Source: CAKZNE01 sp002695025 (GTDB taxonomy: Bacteria; Bacteroidota; Bacteroidia; Flavobacteriales; Schleiferiaceae). From it: a stretch of 64,000 nucleotides of DNA. Position numbers and translations under genes: made by a program. Positions 1-8,429 of the stretch are shown here, in pieces. The DNA lies in assembly GCA_913043285.1 (NCBI GenBank), contig CAJWML010000010.1, forward strand, positions 1 through 64,000, given 5' to 3'. Under the pieces are notes generated by a model that had not been told where the DNA came from, made no database searches, and saw only the letters and a program-made list of their open reading frames with translations. Within the stretch, counting starts at the first letter, position 1, and each line of letters starts with the position of its first letter.

Positions 1-705
1 CGCAAGCGCGCACAAGGGCGGATTGATCAACGTAAGGCCTACGCGCTGGTGCAGGTCTCCAGTTATATTGTATATACCATAGCCATTCTGCTGGCTATAG
101 ATAGTATAGGTATAAAAATAACTGTATTGCTGGCGGGTTCCACCGCCCTCCTGGTGGGTCTGGGCCTTGGCTTACAGGACTTTTTCCGTGATCTCGTAGC
201 AGGCTTTATCATCCTCTGGGAACGTACCGTTACTTCCGGTGACATTGTGGAGATCGGTGGTGTGGTAGGACAGGTTAAAGAAGTTGGCCTTCGTACCACC
301 AGCCTCATTACCCGCGAGGAAATAGTCTTGATAGTACCCAACACCAGGCTGACCACTGACAATGTGATCAACTGGTCGCAAAACAACAACGTTACGCGTT
401 TCAGGATAGATGTAGGAGTAGCCTACGGCAGTGATACCGCCCTGGTGGAAAAGATACTGGTGGAATGTGCCAAAGAACACAAGGATGTTCTCAACGTACC
501 GGAACCCTACGTTTTCTTTAAAGATTTTGGGAATAGCTCCCTGGATTTTTCATTGCTTTTCTTTTCACAGAACCTGTTCAGGATAGAGCGAACCAAAAGC
601 GACATTCGTTTTGCCATCGACCGGAAATTCCGCGAGAGTAAAGTTATTATTCCCTTCCCGCAACGCGATATATGGGTGCGCCAAATGCCTTCTTCTGACG
701 TATGA
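1..705 (+). CDS. MscS-family mechanosensitive ion channel, 5' end missing
   Basis: Small-conductance mechanosensitive channel protein of the cytoplasmic membrane, which would release solutes on hypo-osmotic shock. The reading frame is open from base 1, so the N terminus and probably earlier membrane helices lie outside the window. A GTG at 49 is in frame but is probably internal. What is visible is the last transmembrane segment and the glycine/alanine-rich pore helix (AGSTALLVGLGLGLQDFFRD), the beta domain (DIVEIGGVVGQVKEVGLRTT, then IVLIVPNTRL), and the alpha/beta C-terminal domain ending FPQRDIWV, which is typical of MscS proteins. The stop overlaps the start of the next gene by four bases (ATGA), so translation is probably coupled. 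Confidence 0.93.
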   Translation, partial: RKRAQGRIDQRKAYALVQVSSYIVYTIAILLAIDSIGIKITVLLAGSTALLVGLGLGLQDFFRDLVAGFIILWERTVTSGDIVEIGGVVGQVKEVGLRTTSLITREEIVLIVPNTRLTTDNVINWSQNNNVTRFRIDVGVAYGSDTALVEKILVECAKEHKDVLNVPEPYVFFKDFGNSSLDFSLLFFSQNLFRIERTKSDIRFAIDRKFRESKVIIPFPQRDIWVRQMPSSDV

Positions 706-1646
706 AAATAGCTGTAATAGACCTCGGCACCAATACCTTTAACCTTTTAATCCGTGAACTGCCGGAAGGTAAGGTTCTCTTTAACGATAAACTTTCCGTG
801 CGCCTGGGTGATGGCGGATTGAATGAAAACCGGATCAGTGAAGCTTCTTTTGAACGGGGTATCCGCTCCTTAAAAACCCACGTGGAAACTTGCCGGAAGT
901 GGGAGGCCGATGAAATATATGCCTTTGCTACTTCAGCCGTACGTTCGGCTTCCAACGGACAGGATTTCATCAAGGCAGCATGGGAGCAAACCGGTATCCG
1001 GATCAACCTTATAGATGGCGACCAGGAAGCTGAGCTGATACACCTGGGTGTGCAGCAGGCTCTGGAACTGGTCCCTGAAAACGCCCTGATCATGGATATT
1101 GGCGGGGGAAGTACGGAATTTATCATTGCCAACAACCAGGAGGTACACTGGAAACGCAGTTACCTGCTTGGCTCCAGCAGGCTTATGCAAAAATTTCAAC
1201 CCAGTGATCCTATAAAACCCTCTGAGGCAGATGAACTCAAGGAATATTTTGAGCAGGAGCTGGAAGAACTTTTCGAAGCCGCCAGGAAACATCCCGTTCG
1301 CTACCTGATCGGTAGCAGCGGTTCATTTGATACTCTGGCAGCCATGACGGCCCACCGCTTTCAAAGTCCGGAAGTGCTGGAAGGACAAACCACCTACACC
1401 TTTGATATGTACGAATACCGGGTTATTTCCAAGCTTATGCTGGAATCAGATTTTGAACAAAGGCTGCATACCCCCGGTATGATACCTATGCGTGCCGACC
1501 TGATCGTGTTGGCATGTGTACAGATAGATTTCATACTCAACAGGCTGGGCATCCGTGCTATGAAACTATCTACCTACGCCCTTAAGGAAGGGGTTTTGGT
1601 TACTTTGCAAAATAAATCACACACATGGCAAAAATCCTCATTGTAG
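702..1646 (+). CDS. Ppx/GppA-family exopolyphosphatase
   Basis: Phosphatase of the actin/hexokinase-like ATPase fold that hydrolyses polyphosphate or pppGpp in the cytoplasm. It has 314 residues, the length of the short, two-domain Ppx form. The phosphate-1 motif (VIDLGTNTFNLLI) starts at residue 4, the conserved FATSAVRSASNG lies near residue 80, and the glycine-rich MDIGGGSTEF is near residue 130. There is no C-terminal HD domain as in long Ppx proteins. The start overlaps the MscS stop (ATGA), and its end overlaps the following response regulator by 22 bases. Which substrate is used cannot be told from the sequence. Confidence 0.92.
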   Translation: MKIAVIDLGTNTFNLLIRELPEGKVLFNDKLSVRLGDGGLNENRISEASFERGIRSLKTHVETCRKWEADEIYAFATSAVRSASNGQDFIKAAWEQTGIRINLIDGDQEAELIHLGVQQALELVPENALIMDIGGGSTEFIIANNQEVHWKRSYLLGSSRLMQKFQPSDPIKPSEADELKEYFEQELEELFEAARKHPVRYLIGSSGSFDTLAAMTAHRFQSPEVLEGQTTYTFDMYEYRVISKLMLESDFEQRLHTPGMIPMRADLIVLACVQIDFILNRLGIRAMKLSTYALKEGVLVTLQNKSHTWQKSSL

Positions 1647-2788
1647 AAGACGAAAAAGCAATTCGCAATGTACTGCGTAACATCCTCAAGGATGAAAACA
1701 AGGATTTTGAAATAGAAGAGGCTGAAAACGGCAAGCAAGCTTTAGACCTGATGTCGGAAAAAGAATTTGACCTTGCGCTATGCGACATTAAGATGCCGGG
1801 GATGGACGGCATTGAAGTGCTGGAGCAGGTACGGGAAAAACATCCTGATACAGCTGTGGTCATGATATCCGGGCACGGTGACCTGGATACTGCCGTTGAG
1901 AGTATGCGCAAAGGTGCTTATGATTACATCTCCAAACCCCCGGATCTTAACCGCCTCATCAATACGGTTCGCAATGCCCTGGATCGCAATACCCTGGTGC
2001 GGGAAAATAAGGTACTGAAGAAAAAGGTAGGCCGTAATTTCCAGATGATCGGTGATTCCCCTGCCCTGGAGCAGATCAAGGAAATGATTGAAAAAGTGGC
2101 CCCTACCGAAGCCCGCGTGCTGATCACCGGTCCTAACGGAACCGGTAAGGAATTGGTAGCTCATTGGATACACCAGAAAAGTGAACGTAATAAAGCCCCT
2201 ATGGTAGAGGTAAACTGCGCAGCCATACCATCCGAGCTGATTGAAAGTGAGCTTTTTGGACACAAGAAAGGAGCCTTTACCTCAGCTGTAAAAGACCGTA
2301 AAGGAAAATTTGAGCAGGCCAACGAAGGCACCCTCTTCCTGGATGAGATCGGTGATATGAGCCTGAGCGCACAGGCCAAAGTTTTACGGGCACTACAGGA
2401 AGGAAAGATCACTCCCGTGGGTGGCGATAAGGAAATAAAGGTGAATGTACGCGTGCTGGCCGCCACCAATAAAAACCTGCAGGAAGAAATAAAAGAGGGT
2501 AAATTCCGTGAAGACCTCTACCACCGTCTGAGTGTTATCCTTATTAAAGTACCACCACTGAACGACCGTAAGGAAGATATTCCTGTACTGACTGAATATT
2601 TCGCACAGAAAATAGCCGAGGAGCAGGGAATGAGCCTCAAAAAGTTCAATGATTCAGCCTTAAAAGAACTCCAGAAAATTGACTGGACCGGCAATATCCG
2701 TGAGTTGCGCAACGTAGTGGAAAGGCTCATCATTTTGGGAGGAAGTGAAATTAGCGCCTCTGATGTGCAAACTTTTGCCAGTAAATAG
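1625..2788 (+). CDS. NtrC-like sigma-54 response regulator lacking a DNA-binding domain
   Basis: Two-component response regulator of 387 residues. Residues 1-120 are a receiver domain with the phospho-acceptor Asp54 (ALCDIKMPG) and Lys104. Residues about 140-370 are an AAA+ sigma-54 activator domain with Walker A GPNGTGKE (169-176), Walker B TLFLDEIGD (236-244) and the arginine-containing GNIRELRN. The sigma-54 contact loop reads GAFTSA (216-221) instead of the usual GAFTGA. The protein ends 25 residues after the AAA+ domain, with no Fis-type helix-turn-helix, so it probably activates from solution rather than from an enhancer. No partner histidine kinase is adjacent. Regulated genes are unknown. 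Confidence 0.93.
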   Translation: MAKILIVEDEKAIRNVLRNILKDENKDFEIEEAENGKQALDLMSEKEFDLALCDIKMPGMDGIEVLEQVREKHPDTAVVMISGHGDLDTAVESMRKGAYDYISKPPDLNRLINTVRNALDRNTLVRENKVLKKKVGRNFQMIGDSPALEQIKEMIEKVAPTEARVLITGPNGTGKELVAHWIHQKSERNKAPMVEVNCAAIPSELIESELFGHKKGAFTSAVKDRKGKFEQANEGTLFLDEIGDMSLSAQAKVLRALQEGKITPVGGDKEIKVNVRVLAATNKNLQEEIKEGKFREDLYHRLSVILIKVPPLNDRKEDIPVLTEYFAQKIAEEQGMSLKKFNDSALKELQKIDWTGNIRELRNVVERLIILGGSEISASDVQTFASK

Positions 2789-2823
2789 GGTTACTACCGG
2801 CAGTAAAATCAAAATGCACACAC

Positions 2824-3474
2824 ATGAAAAAGCTTACTTTTTTGATGACAGGCCTATTGGTTTCAGGTCTGGCAATGGCCCAGCCTCTGGCCAATCACCT
2901 TTACCTGGGAGGCTCATTAGGCTTCCAGACTGAGAAGACCACATCTACACAAGGCAACATTAAAGTTGACTACCCAAAGACAACCCAATACAATTTTTCA
3001 CCAGCCATAGGTTATACTTTAACCGATAACTGGCTTTTAGGTGTACGTGCAGGAATAGGCGGTTCCAAGACTACCGACCTCAATCCTATTACCAATGAAG
3101 AAATAATTTCCCGCACCACCATTGGCGGTGCCGAAATCTTCGGGCGCTACTATTTCAATCTATCAGAGCGCTTCTTTTTCTACCCTGATCTAGGAATCGG
3201 CTTCGCCAGTTCAAGCAGCGAGGAAGAAGAGGATGGGGTTACAGAAACCGGTCCTGAGACAAACATCTTCCAAATAGGAGTTACCCCTGGCTTTGCCTAT
3301 TACCCCACCACACACTGGGGTATCGAGCTCTCGGTAGGTTTTGTTGGTTTTACCTCTGTAACTTCCACTGACGAAAGACCAGACCCCAACACAGAAACCC
3401 AAACCAATGGTTTTGACTTTGTCCTGAACATGGCCTCTGTAAATGTAGGTATTTCCTACCTGCTCATGCTTTGA
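2824..3474 (+). CDS. Outer-membrane beta-barrel protein (OmpA-barrel-like porin family)
   Basis: Predicted outer-membrane protein of 216 residues. It begins with a lysine pair and a hydrophobic signal peptide that ends near MAQP (residue 19-20). The rest is an alternation of amphipathic beta strands with aromatic residues at strand ends, for example YNFSPAIGYTLTDNWLLGVRAGIG and a final aliphatic/aromatic strand VGISYLLML. This fits the eight-stranded OMP_b-brl fold common in Bacteroidota. A negatively charged loop (SSSEEEEDG) lies near residue 137. The strong hairpin at 3491-3518 terminates this transcript. Specific function is not known. Confidence 0.85.
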   Translation: MKKLTFLMTGLLVSGLAMAQPLANHLYLGGSLGFQTEKTTSTQGNIKVDYPKTTQYNFSPAIGYTLTDNWLLGVRAGIGGSKTTDLNPITNEEIISRTTIGGAEIFGRYYFNLSERFFFYPDLGIGFASSSSEEEEDGVTETGPETNIFQIGVTPGFAYYPTTHWGIELSVGFVGFTSVTSTDERPDPNTETQTNGFDFVLNMASVNVGISYLLML

Positions 3475-3490
3475 AAAAATTTTCTTACAA

Positions 3491-3518
3491 AAAACCCCGC
3501 TATATGCGGGGTTTTTTT
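3491..3518 (+). terminator. Rho-independent terminator after the barrel gene
   Basis: Perfect 9-bp stem AAACCCCGC / GCGGGGTTT around the loop TATAT, followed by a run of seven T residues. It lies 17 bases after the stop of the outer-membrane protein gene. Confidence 0.93.
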
Positions 3519-3545
3519 ATATTTAAAAAGTTTAAATACCAAGGG

Positions 3546-3782
3546 ATGAACTTACCTCACTTTCTTGTAGCCGACAACACTGATTTCCCCGATGAGATCT
3601 TCATTGTGCATACCCAATACCCTCGCTTTGTGTGGAGTGTAAACCATGACGAACTGGAATGGATGGATGAGCTTCAAGGTGAAGAAGAGGAACTCATTAC
3701 TGAAATTGCCAACCTCCTGGATTGTGCCGAAGCCTTTTATGAAAGGGAAATGAAACGGCATGAAGAGGAATTATTGACCTAA
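3546..3782 (+). CDS. Small acidic conserved hypothetical protein
   Basis: Protein of 78 residues beginning MNLPHFLVADNTDFPDEIFI. The open frame extends upstream to 3471, but that extension would translate straight through the terminator hairpin at 3491-3518, so the ATG at 3546, preceded by AAGGG, is chosen. The protein is very acidic (DELEWMDELQGEEEELITE) and ends in a predicted amphipathic helix. I recall proteins of this kind in Flavobacteriia but no known function. It could be a small regulatory or binding protein; nothing in the neighbours clarifies the role. Confidence 0.75.
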   Translation: MNLPHFLVADNTDFPDEIFIVHTQYPRFVWSVNHDELEWMDELQGEEEELITEIANLLDCAEAFYEREMKRHEEELLT

Positions 3783-3787
3783 CTTCG
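3780..3787 (+). promoter_or_regulatory. Putative -7 element (TAACTTCG) before the MATE gene
   Basis: TAACTTCG resembles the Bacteroidota -7 consensus TAnnTTTG with one change. It overlaps the stop codon of the preceding gene and lies 20 bases before the TTG start of the MATE gene. No -33 element is evident. Confidence 0.4.
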
Positions 3788-3807
3788 CGGGCTCAATCGC
3801 GCCCGTT

Positions 3808-5154
3808 TTGACCACACTAGAACATTATCGAAAAAATATCCAACTGGCATGGCCTGTAATGCTGGGGCAGTTGGGGCATGTTTTGGTAGGTCTTGCGGAC
3901 AGCATAATGGTAGGACAATTGGGAACCATCCCACTGGCAGCCGGGGCTTTTGCCAACGCCATTTTTAATATGCTCATGGTATTCGGGATCGGCATGGCCA
4001 TTGGCCTTACCACACCCATCGCCAATGCAGACGGGGAGAACAAGCCTGAAAAAGCGGCCAATTACCTGAAACATGGCCTGGTTACCAATATGCTTACGGC
4101 CCTGATATTATTTCTGGTCATCGCCACCGTATCCTTTTTTACAGATCGCATGGGACAGGAGCCACAGGTAGTGGAGCAGTCCAGCTCTTACCTGCTGATT
4201 ATTACCTCCAGTATCTTTCCTCTCATGCTTTTCCTTACTTTCAAACAGTTTGCAGAAGGTCTGTCCGACACCCGTTTTGCCATGGTTGCTTCTCTGGGTG
4301 CCAACCTCCTTAATATTTTTCTCAATTACCTGCTCATCTTTGGCCACTGGGGCTTCCCTTTCCTGGGGTTGGATGGCGCAGGCTACGCTACGCTGATAGC
4401 CCGCGTTATTATGGCTCTTGCCATGTTCCTTTATGTATTCAGAAGTAAAAAATTCAGGACCCATCTTGCCAACTGGATGGAGCTACAGTGGAAGCGTTCC
4501 TATTTCAAAAAATTACTGTCCCTGGGAATACCTTCTGGATTGCAATATATTTTTGAAGTGTCATCCTTTGCCGTTGCCGCCATCATTGTAGGACAGATCA
4601 ATGCCGAAGCACTGGCCGCCCACCAGATCGCCATCAGCCTGGCATCCCTCAGCTACATGGCCGCCTCCGGCCTGGGATCAGCAGCTACCGTTAGGGTGGG
4701 TAACCAACTGGGGCGTAGGGATATTTACAGCATGCGCAAGGCCGGCCACACCAACTTCATACTAGCACTTGGCTTTATGCTTTTCTGCGGACTGCTATTC
4801 TACCTGGGCCGTTCCTGGTTCCCCACCTTATACACCGATGACCTGAGGGTACAATACCTGGCTTCTCAACTTTTAATTGTGGCGGTGATCTTTCAGCTAT
4901 CGGACGGTTTACAAGTGACTGCACTGGGAGCATTACGCGGTATGTCAGAAGTAAAGGTACCCGTACTTATTACCTTTATTGCCTATTGGCTGGTAGGGGT
5001 GGGTGCGGCATACTCGCTGGGGATAATTTTTGAATTCGGACCGCTGGGAGTATGGTACGGCCTGGCCCTGGGGCTTACGGTTGCTGCCGTTCTACTCTTT
5101 TTACGTTTTGAATGGAAGTCTAAAAAACTACTTCATGAGTTCACAGCAGATTAA
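3808..5154 (+). CDS. MATE-family multidrug/cation efflux transporter
   Basis: Integral membrane exporter of 448 residues with about 12 transmembrane helices in two homologous halves, coupling export of cationic drugs or dyes to Na+ or H+ entry. The N-terminal helix contains the MATE signature P-V-M-L-G-Q with ADSIMVGQLG (residues about 30-40), and the second half repeats it as LGIPSGLQYIFEVSSFAVAAIIVGQ. Translation appears to start at TTG 3808, giving MTTLEHYRKNIQLAWPV; the next ATG would cut off the first helix. The last 20 bases overlap the start of bioY. Confidence 0.93.
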   Translation: MTTLEHYRKNIQLAWPVMLGQLGHVLVGLADSIMVGQLGTIPLAAGAFANAIFNMLMVFGIGMAIGLTTPIANADGENKPEKAANYLKHGLVTNMLTALILFLVIATVSFFTDRMGQEPQVVEQSSSYLLIITSSIFPLMLFLTFKQFAEGLSDTRFAMVASLGANLLNIFLNYLLIFGHWGFPFLGLDGAGYATLIARVIMALAMFLYVFRSKKFRTHLANWMELQWKRSYFKKLLSLGIPSGLQYIFEVSSFAVAAIIVGQINAEALAAHQIAISLASLSYMAASGLGSAATVRVGNQLGRRDIYSMRKAGHTNFILALGFMLFCGLLFYLGRSWFPTLYTDDLRVQYLASQLLIVAVIFQLSDGLQVTALGALRGMSEVKVPVLITFIAYWLVGVGAAYSLGIIFEFGPLGVWYGLALGLTVAAVLLFLRFEWKSKKLLHEFTAD

Positions 5155-5689
5155 AATTATCATTACCGCATTAGTTATCACCTGCCTGGTTGCCCCGGTA
5201 AAATTTGATGTGGTTACTATACCTATCACTCTACAAACGCTGGTGCTGTTTTGCATTCCGGCTGTGTTTGGAAAAAGGGTGGGTTTTACAGTAGCCGCCT
5301 TATACCTGTTATTGGGAGCGGCAGGGCTGCCGGTATACGCAGGTTTTCAGGGAGGATACCAAAAGTTATACGGCCCTACAGCCGGCTTTTTATGGGCTTT
5401 CCCCTTCATCAACTATTACATAGGATGGGCCTGTGAACGTGTGGAAGCCAATTTCTTCTACCACATTGTGATCTTTGTGCGGGCCCATTTCCTGCTTTTG
5501 GTACCCGGCTTTATCGTGCTCTACCTCAGCCTGGAAGGAGTACAGCTATGGGACACTTTTATCCTGCTGTTACCAGGGCTTTTTATCAAATCCATTGTTG
5601 GCGGAATTCTTACCGCCTATCTTATAAAAAAGCTTCCACCGCAATGGGTGGAAGCTCCTAAACATAAACAAACAAACCTATCTACTTGA
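5135..5689 (+). CDS. bioY: BioY-family biotin transporter substrate-binding subunit
   Basis: S component of an energy-coupling factor biotin importer, in the cytoplasmic membrane. It has 184 residues and about six helices. Family features are the N-terminal VKFDVVTIPITLQTLVLF and the stretch LLGAAGLPVYAGFQGGYQKLYGPTAGFL, which carries the G-x-P-V-F/Y-A and GPT-G-F motifs. The ATG at 5135 is used, 20 bases inside the MATE gene; an upstream in-frame start at 5030 would run deep into that gene. No ECF ATPase or T component is nearby, so it acts alone or shares one encoded elsewhere. Its 3' end overlaps the convergent cupredoxin gene by eight bases. Confidence 0.88.
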   Translation: MSSQQIKIIITALVITCLVAPVKFDVVTIPITLQTLVLFCIPAVFGKRVGFTVAALYLLLGAAGLPVYAGFQGGYQKLYGPTAGFLWAFPFINYYIGWACERVEANFFYHIVIFVRAHFLLLVPGFIVLYLSLEGVQLWDTFILLLPGLFIKSIVGGILTAYLIKKLPPQWVEAPKHKQTNLST

Positions 5690-6203
5690 CCAAGAATACA
5701 CCTTTCATGGCAGTATGGCCAGGGTAGGTGCATATAAATTGGTAAGTTCCTATGCGATCCGGAGCTACAAACTCCATCTCCTGCGTTTCACCGGGATTAG
5801 CCAGTCCGGTGGCCGCTATTATTTTAGGGGTATCGGGTATATAGTCTTTATCTGCTCCGGCATCCAGGGCCAGTTGAGCGACCTCACTCTGCGCTCCGGC
5901 TTCAATCAAAACCCAGTTATGGATCATGGCTTCGCTGGACGCTTTATTTTCAAGAATAATGGTTACACGGGCACCGGCAGGCGCCTCCAGGCGGGCAGGG
6001 TCAAAACGCATCTCCGTCATGGTTTCTCCCACAGTGGATACGTTTAAGGTAACCTCCTCTACTACTTCAATTTTCTTTTCCTTTACCGGTCTTTCCTCCG
6101 TTTGCTCACTTTTGGCTTCAGAGCCTGCGTCACCTCCCGGGCCCTCGTTGGCACATGAGGTAAACAGCAGGGCAAAAACAGCAAATGCACTTATGTATTT
6201 CAT
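5682..6203 (-). CDS. Azurin/plastocyanin-like blue-copper lipoprotein
   Basis: Electron-transfer cupredoxin, anchored to a membrane by lipid. The signal peptide ends in a lipobox, LFTSC, with the modified Cys17. An acidic linker (residues 18-50) precedes a cupredoxin domain of about 120 residues. Likely type 1 copper ligands are His95 (IHNWVL), Cys158 (FICTYPGH), His163 and Met166 (AMKG), the usual azurin/auracyanin spacing. A helical insertion (SEVAQLALDAG) is also azurin-like. It is a single-gene unit, convergent with bioY. Redox partners are unknown; a terminal oxidase or the dihaem cytochrome at 48.2 kb are only possibilities. Confidence 0.88.
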   Translation of the reverse strand: MKYISAFAVFALLFTSCANEGPGGDAGSEAKSEQTEERPVKEKKIEVVEEVTLNVSTVGETMTEMRFDPARLEAPAGARVTIILENKASSEAMIHNWVLIEAGAQSEVAQLALDAGADKDYIPDTPKIIAATGLANPGETQEMEFVAPDRIGTYQFICTYPGHTAMKGVFLVK

Positions 6204-6273
6204 GAGTTCAGGTATTTTGGATATTTATGAAGGTAACACGCCTATACACTAAAAAGTTTGCTATTTTTCCGCT

Positions 6274-7341
6274 ATGACGCGGGTTTTATTTGTTTCGAGG
6301 AGTACCTTGTTCACCCAGGCTGGCGGGGATACCCTTCAAATGGAACAAACAGCAAAGTACCTTCAGAAGTCTGGCTACAGGGTAACTTTTTACAATGGTA
6401 GCCCCCTGGAGGAAGAGGATTACGACATCCTTCATTTCTTTAACATTACCCGTCCGGCAGACCTGCTGCCTTTCCTGAACTGGAAACTTCCCAAAGTACT
6501 TTCGGCCATTTATATTGATTACAGTGAGTACGATCGTTTATACCGTAAAGGTTTGGCAGGCCGTACTGCACGTATAGCCGGATCCTCGGGAGCCGAGTAC
6601 CTGAAAACCCTGGCGCGGGGTGTTTTAGGAAAAGACCGCATGCCGCCTCTGTCGTATATAACCCTTGGCCAAAAGCAGTCCATTCAACGTGTACTGGAAA
6701 AGTGTGACCTGGTTATCACCGCCTCGCAACATGAGTACGAAGCACTGGCTTCCGGTTTTTCATTTAAATGTGGGCATGAGATTATACCCCTCGGTAGCGA
6801 ACATCTCTCTGCTCCCGCTCCGTATTCCGGTGAACGATCAGGAGTGGTATGTGCCGCGCGCATTGAAGGATTGAAGAATCAGCTCAGCCTGATACGGGCC
6901 CTTAACGATTCAGGGATTCATCTGAAGATCATCGGGAAACCGGCTGCCAACCAAATGGCTTACCTGGAGGAGTGTCAAAAAGAAGCCCGTTCTAACGTAG
7001 AGTTTACCGGTTTCATGAACCAAAACGATCTGGCCCTGGAATTCAGCAAAGCCAAAGTGCATGTATTGCCCAGTTACTATGAAACTACGGGCCTTTCCAC
7101 CCTGGAAGCTCTGAAAATGGGATGCCAGGTCGTGATTACGGCCCGGGGAGGCCAAAAGGAGATCTTTGGGGAACACGCCTTTTATTGCGATCCCAATGAC
7201 CCGGGTAGTATCTGGGAGGCAATAAATAAAGCACTGGAATCCAAGTTTGATCACAGCAAATGGGTATGGGAGAATTTCAGCTGGGTCGCAGCTGCCGGAA
7301 AGATTTCAGATATTTACCGAAGCCTTCTCCAACAATCATGA
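6274..7341 (+). CDS. Family 4-type glycosyltransferase
   Basis: Retaining GT-B-fold glycosyltransferase of 355 residues that probably adds a sugar to a surface polysaccharide or lipid-linked glycan. The C-terminal half has the family pattern: VVCAARIEGLKNQ (start of the nucleotide-sugar domain), then LPSYYETTGLSTLEALKMG with the E-x7-E pair that contacts the donor. The N-terminal half has a GGD loop (QAGGDTLQ) near residue 16. The stop overlaps the start of the next glycosyltransferase (ATGA), so the two are translationally coupled. A TATTTTTCCG stretch just upstream may be the -7 region. Donor and acceptor cannot be predicted. Confidence 0.88.
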   Translation: MTRVLFVSRSTLFTQAGGDTLQMEQTAKYLQKSGYRVTFYNGSPLEEEDYDILHFFNITRPADLLPFLNWKLPKVLSAIYIDYSEYDRLYRKGLAGRTARIAGSSGAEYLKTLARGVLGKDRMPPLSYITLGQKQSIQRVLEKCDLVITASQHEYEALASGFSFKCGHEIIPLGSEHLSAPAPYSGERSGVVCAARIEGLKNQLSLIRALNDSGIHLKIIGKPAANQMAYLEECQKEARSNVEFTGFMNQNDLALEFSKAKVHVLPSYYETTGLSTLEALKMGCQVVITARGGQKEIFGEHAFYCDPNDPGSIWEAINKALESKFDHSKWVWENFSWVAAAGKISDIYRSLLQQS

Positions 7342-8429
7342 AGATCGGTATATTAGGTTCCAGAGGTATTCCAAACCGTTACGGTGGCTTTGAAGAATGT
7401 GCACAGCAACTGGGCACACGATGGGCCGCACGCGGCCATGAGGTATACGTATACAATTCGCACCAACACCCCTATCCTCATAAGGAGTACAAAGGTGTAA
7501 GCCTCATTCACAAATACGATCCTGAGCATCGCCTGGGTACAGCCGGGCAGTTTGTCTATGATTTTAACAGCCTGATGGATGCGCATTGGCGGGATTTTGA
7601 CATCCTGCTTATGCTGGGCTATACCAGCAGCAGTGTATGGCGTTGGGTATTCCCCAGGAAACCGGTTATCATAACCAATATGGACGGCCTGGAATGGAAG
7701 CGTAGTAAATATTCCAGACGGGTGCAGAAATTCCTGAAGCGCGCGGAACGCTGGGCCGCCAATGCGAGTGATGTGCTGATAGCTGATGCTAAAGAGATAC
7801 AGCAGTACCTCAACGATAAATACCACCGTGGGGCGGTTTACATTCCATACGGCAGTGAAACCTTTAAGGCTGTGGACGATAGCATCCTCAAAAAATACGG
7901 GTTGGAGCCTTATCAATACAACCTTGTGGTGGCACGGCTTGAGCCGGAGAACAACCTGGAAATAATCCTACAGGGTATTCAGAAAAGTGAAAGCCAACGG
8001 GTTTTACTGGTGGTGGGTAATCACGAGACTTCTTATGGTGAGTACCTCAAAAATACTTTTAAGGATAGCCGTATCCGTTTTGTTAAAGCCTCCTTTAAAA
8101 AACAGACCATTAATAACCTCCGCTATTTTTCACACCTCTATTTCCATGGACATACTGTAGGAGGTACCAACCCCTCCTTACTGGAAGCGATGGGTTGCAA
8201 ATGCGTGATCTGTGCGCATGACAATCCTTTTAACCGGGAGGTTTTGGAGGAGGATGGAAACTACTTCCTGGATGTGAATGACGTGGTAAACGCGGTGGAT
8301 CACCTGGAACGCAACTCGGTGCAGCAGCAAAAGATCAAAAACAACCTGGAAAAGCTGAAAACCCGTTACAACTGGGACATAGTGGCGGAACAGTACGAAG
8401 TAGTATTTCAGCAGGCGCTTATCCGTTAG
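7338..8429 (+). CDS. DUF1972-type glycosyltransferase (rhamnosyltransferase-like)
   Basis: Glycosyltransferase of 363 residues. The N-terminal region is the DUF1972 domain, recognised from MKIGILGSRGIPNRYGGFEE and NMDGLEWKRSKYS; the C-terminal half is a group-1 glycosyltransferase domain (HTVGGTNPSLLEAMGCK with donor-binding glutamate). Proteins with this pair are often annotated as WsaF- or RfaB-like rhamnosyl- or galactosyltransferases. The ATG at 7338 overlaps the upstream stop; an in-frame GTG/ATG further upstream at 7260 would run into the preceding gene. The 3' end overlaps the convergent sugar transferase gene by 11 bases. It likely works with that enzyme on one exopolysaccharide. Confidence 0.88.
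   Translation: MKIGILGSRGIPNRYGGFEECAQQLGTRWAARGHEVYVYNSHQHPYPHKEYKGVSLIHKYDPEHRLGTAGQFVYDFNSLMDAHWRDFDILLMLGYTSSSVWRWVFPRKPVIITNMDGLEWKRSKYSRRVQKFLKRAERWAANASDVLIADAKEIQQYLNDKYHRGAVYIPYGSETFKAVDDSILKKYGLEPYQYNLVVARLEPENNLEIILQGIQKSESQRVLLVVGNHETSYGEYLKNTFKDSRIRFVKASFKKQTINNLRYFSHLYFHGHTVGGTNPSLLEAMGCKCVICAHDNPFNREVLEEDGNYFLDVNDVVNAVDHLERNSVQQQKIKNNLEKLKTRYNWDIVAEQYEVVFQQALIR

Noticed and set aside
2745..2933. Short ORF starting inside the NtrC-like gene
   Set aside because: It overlaps the signal peptide of the barrel gene in another frame and has no coding character.
3471..3545. Upstream start for the small acidic protein
   Set aside because: It would read through the terminator hairpin at 3491-3518; the ATG at 3546 has a purine-rich site.
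5030..5134. Upstream start for bioY
   Set aside because: It lies deep in the MATE gene and lacks BioY-like sequence; ATG at 5135 starts the family N terminus.
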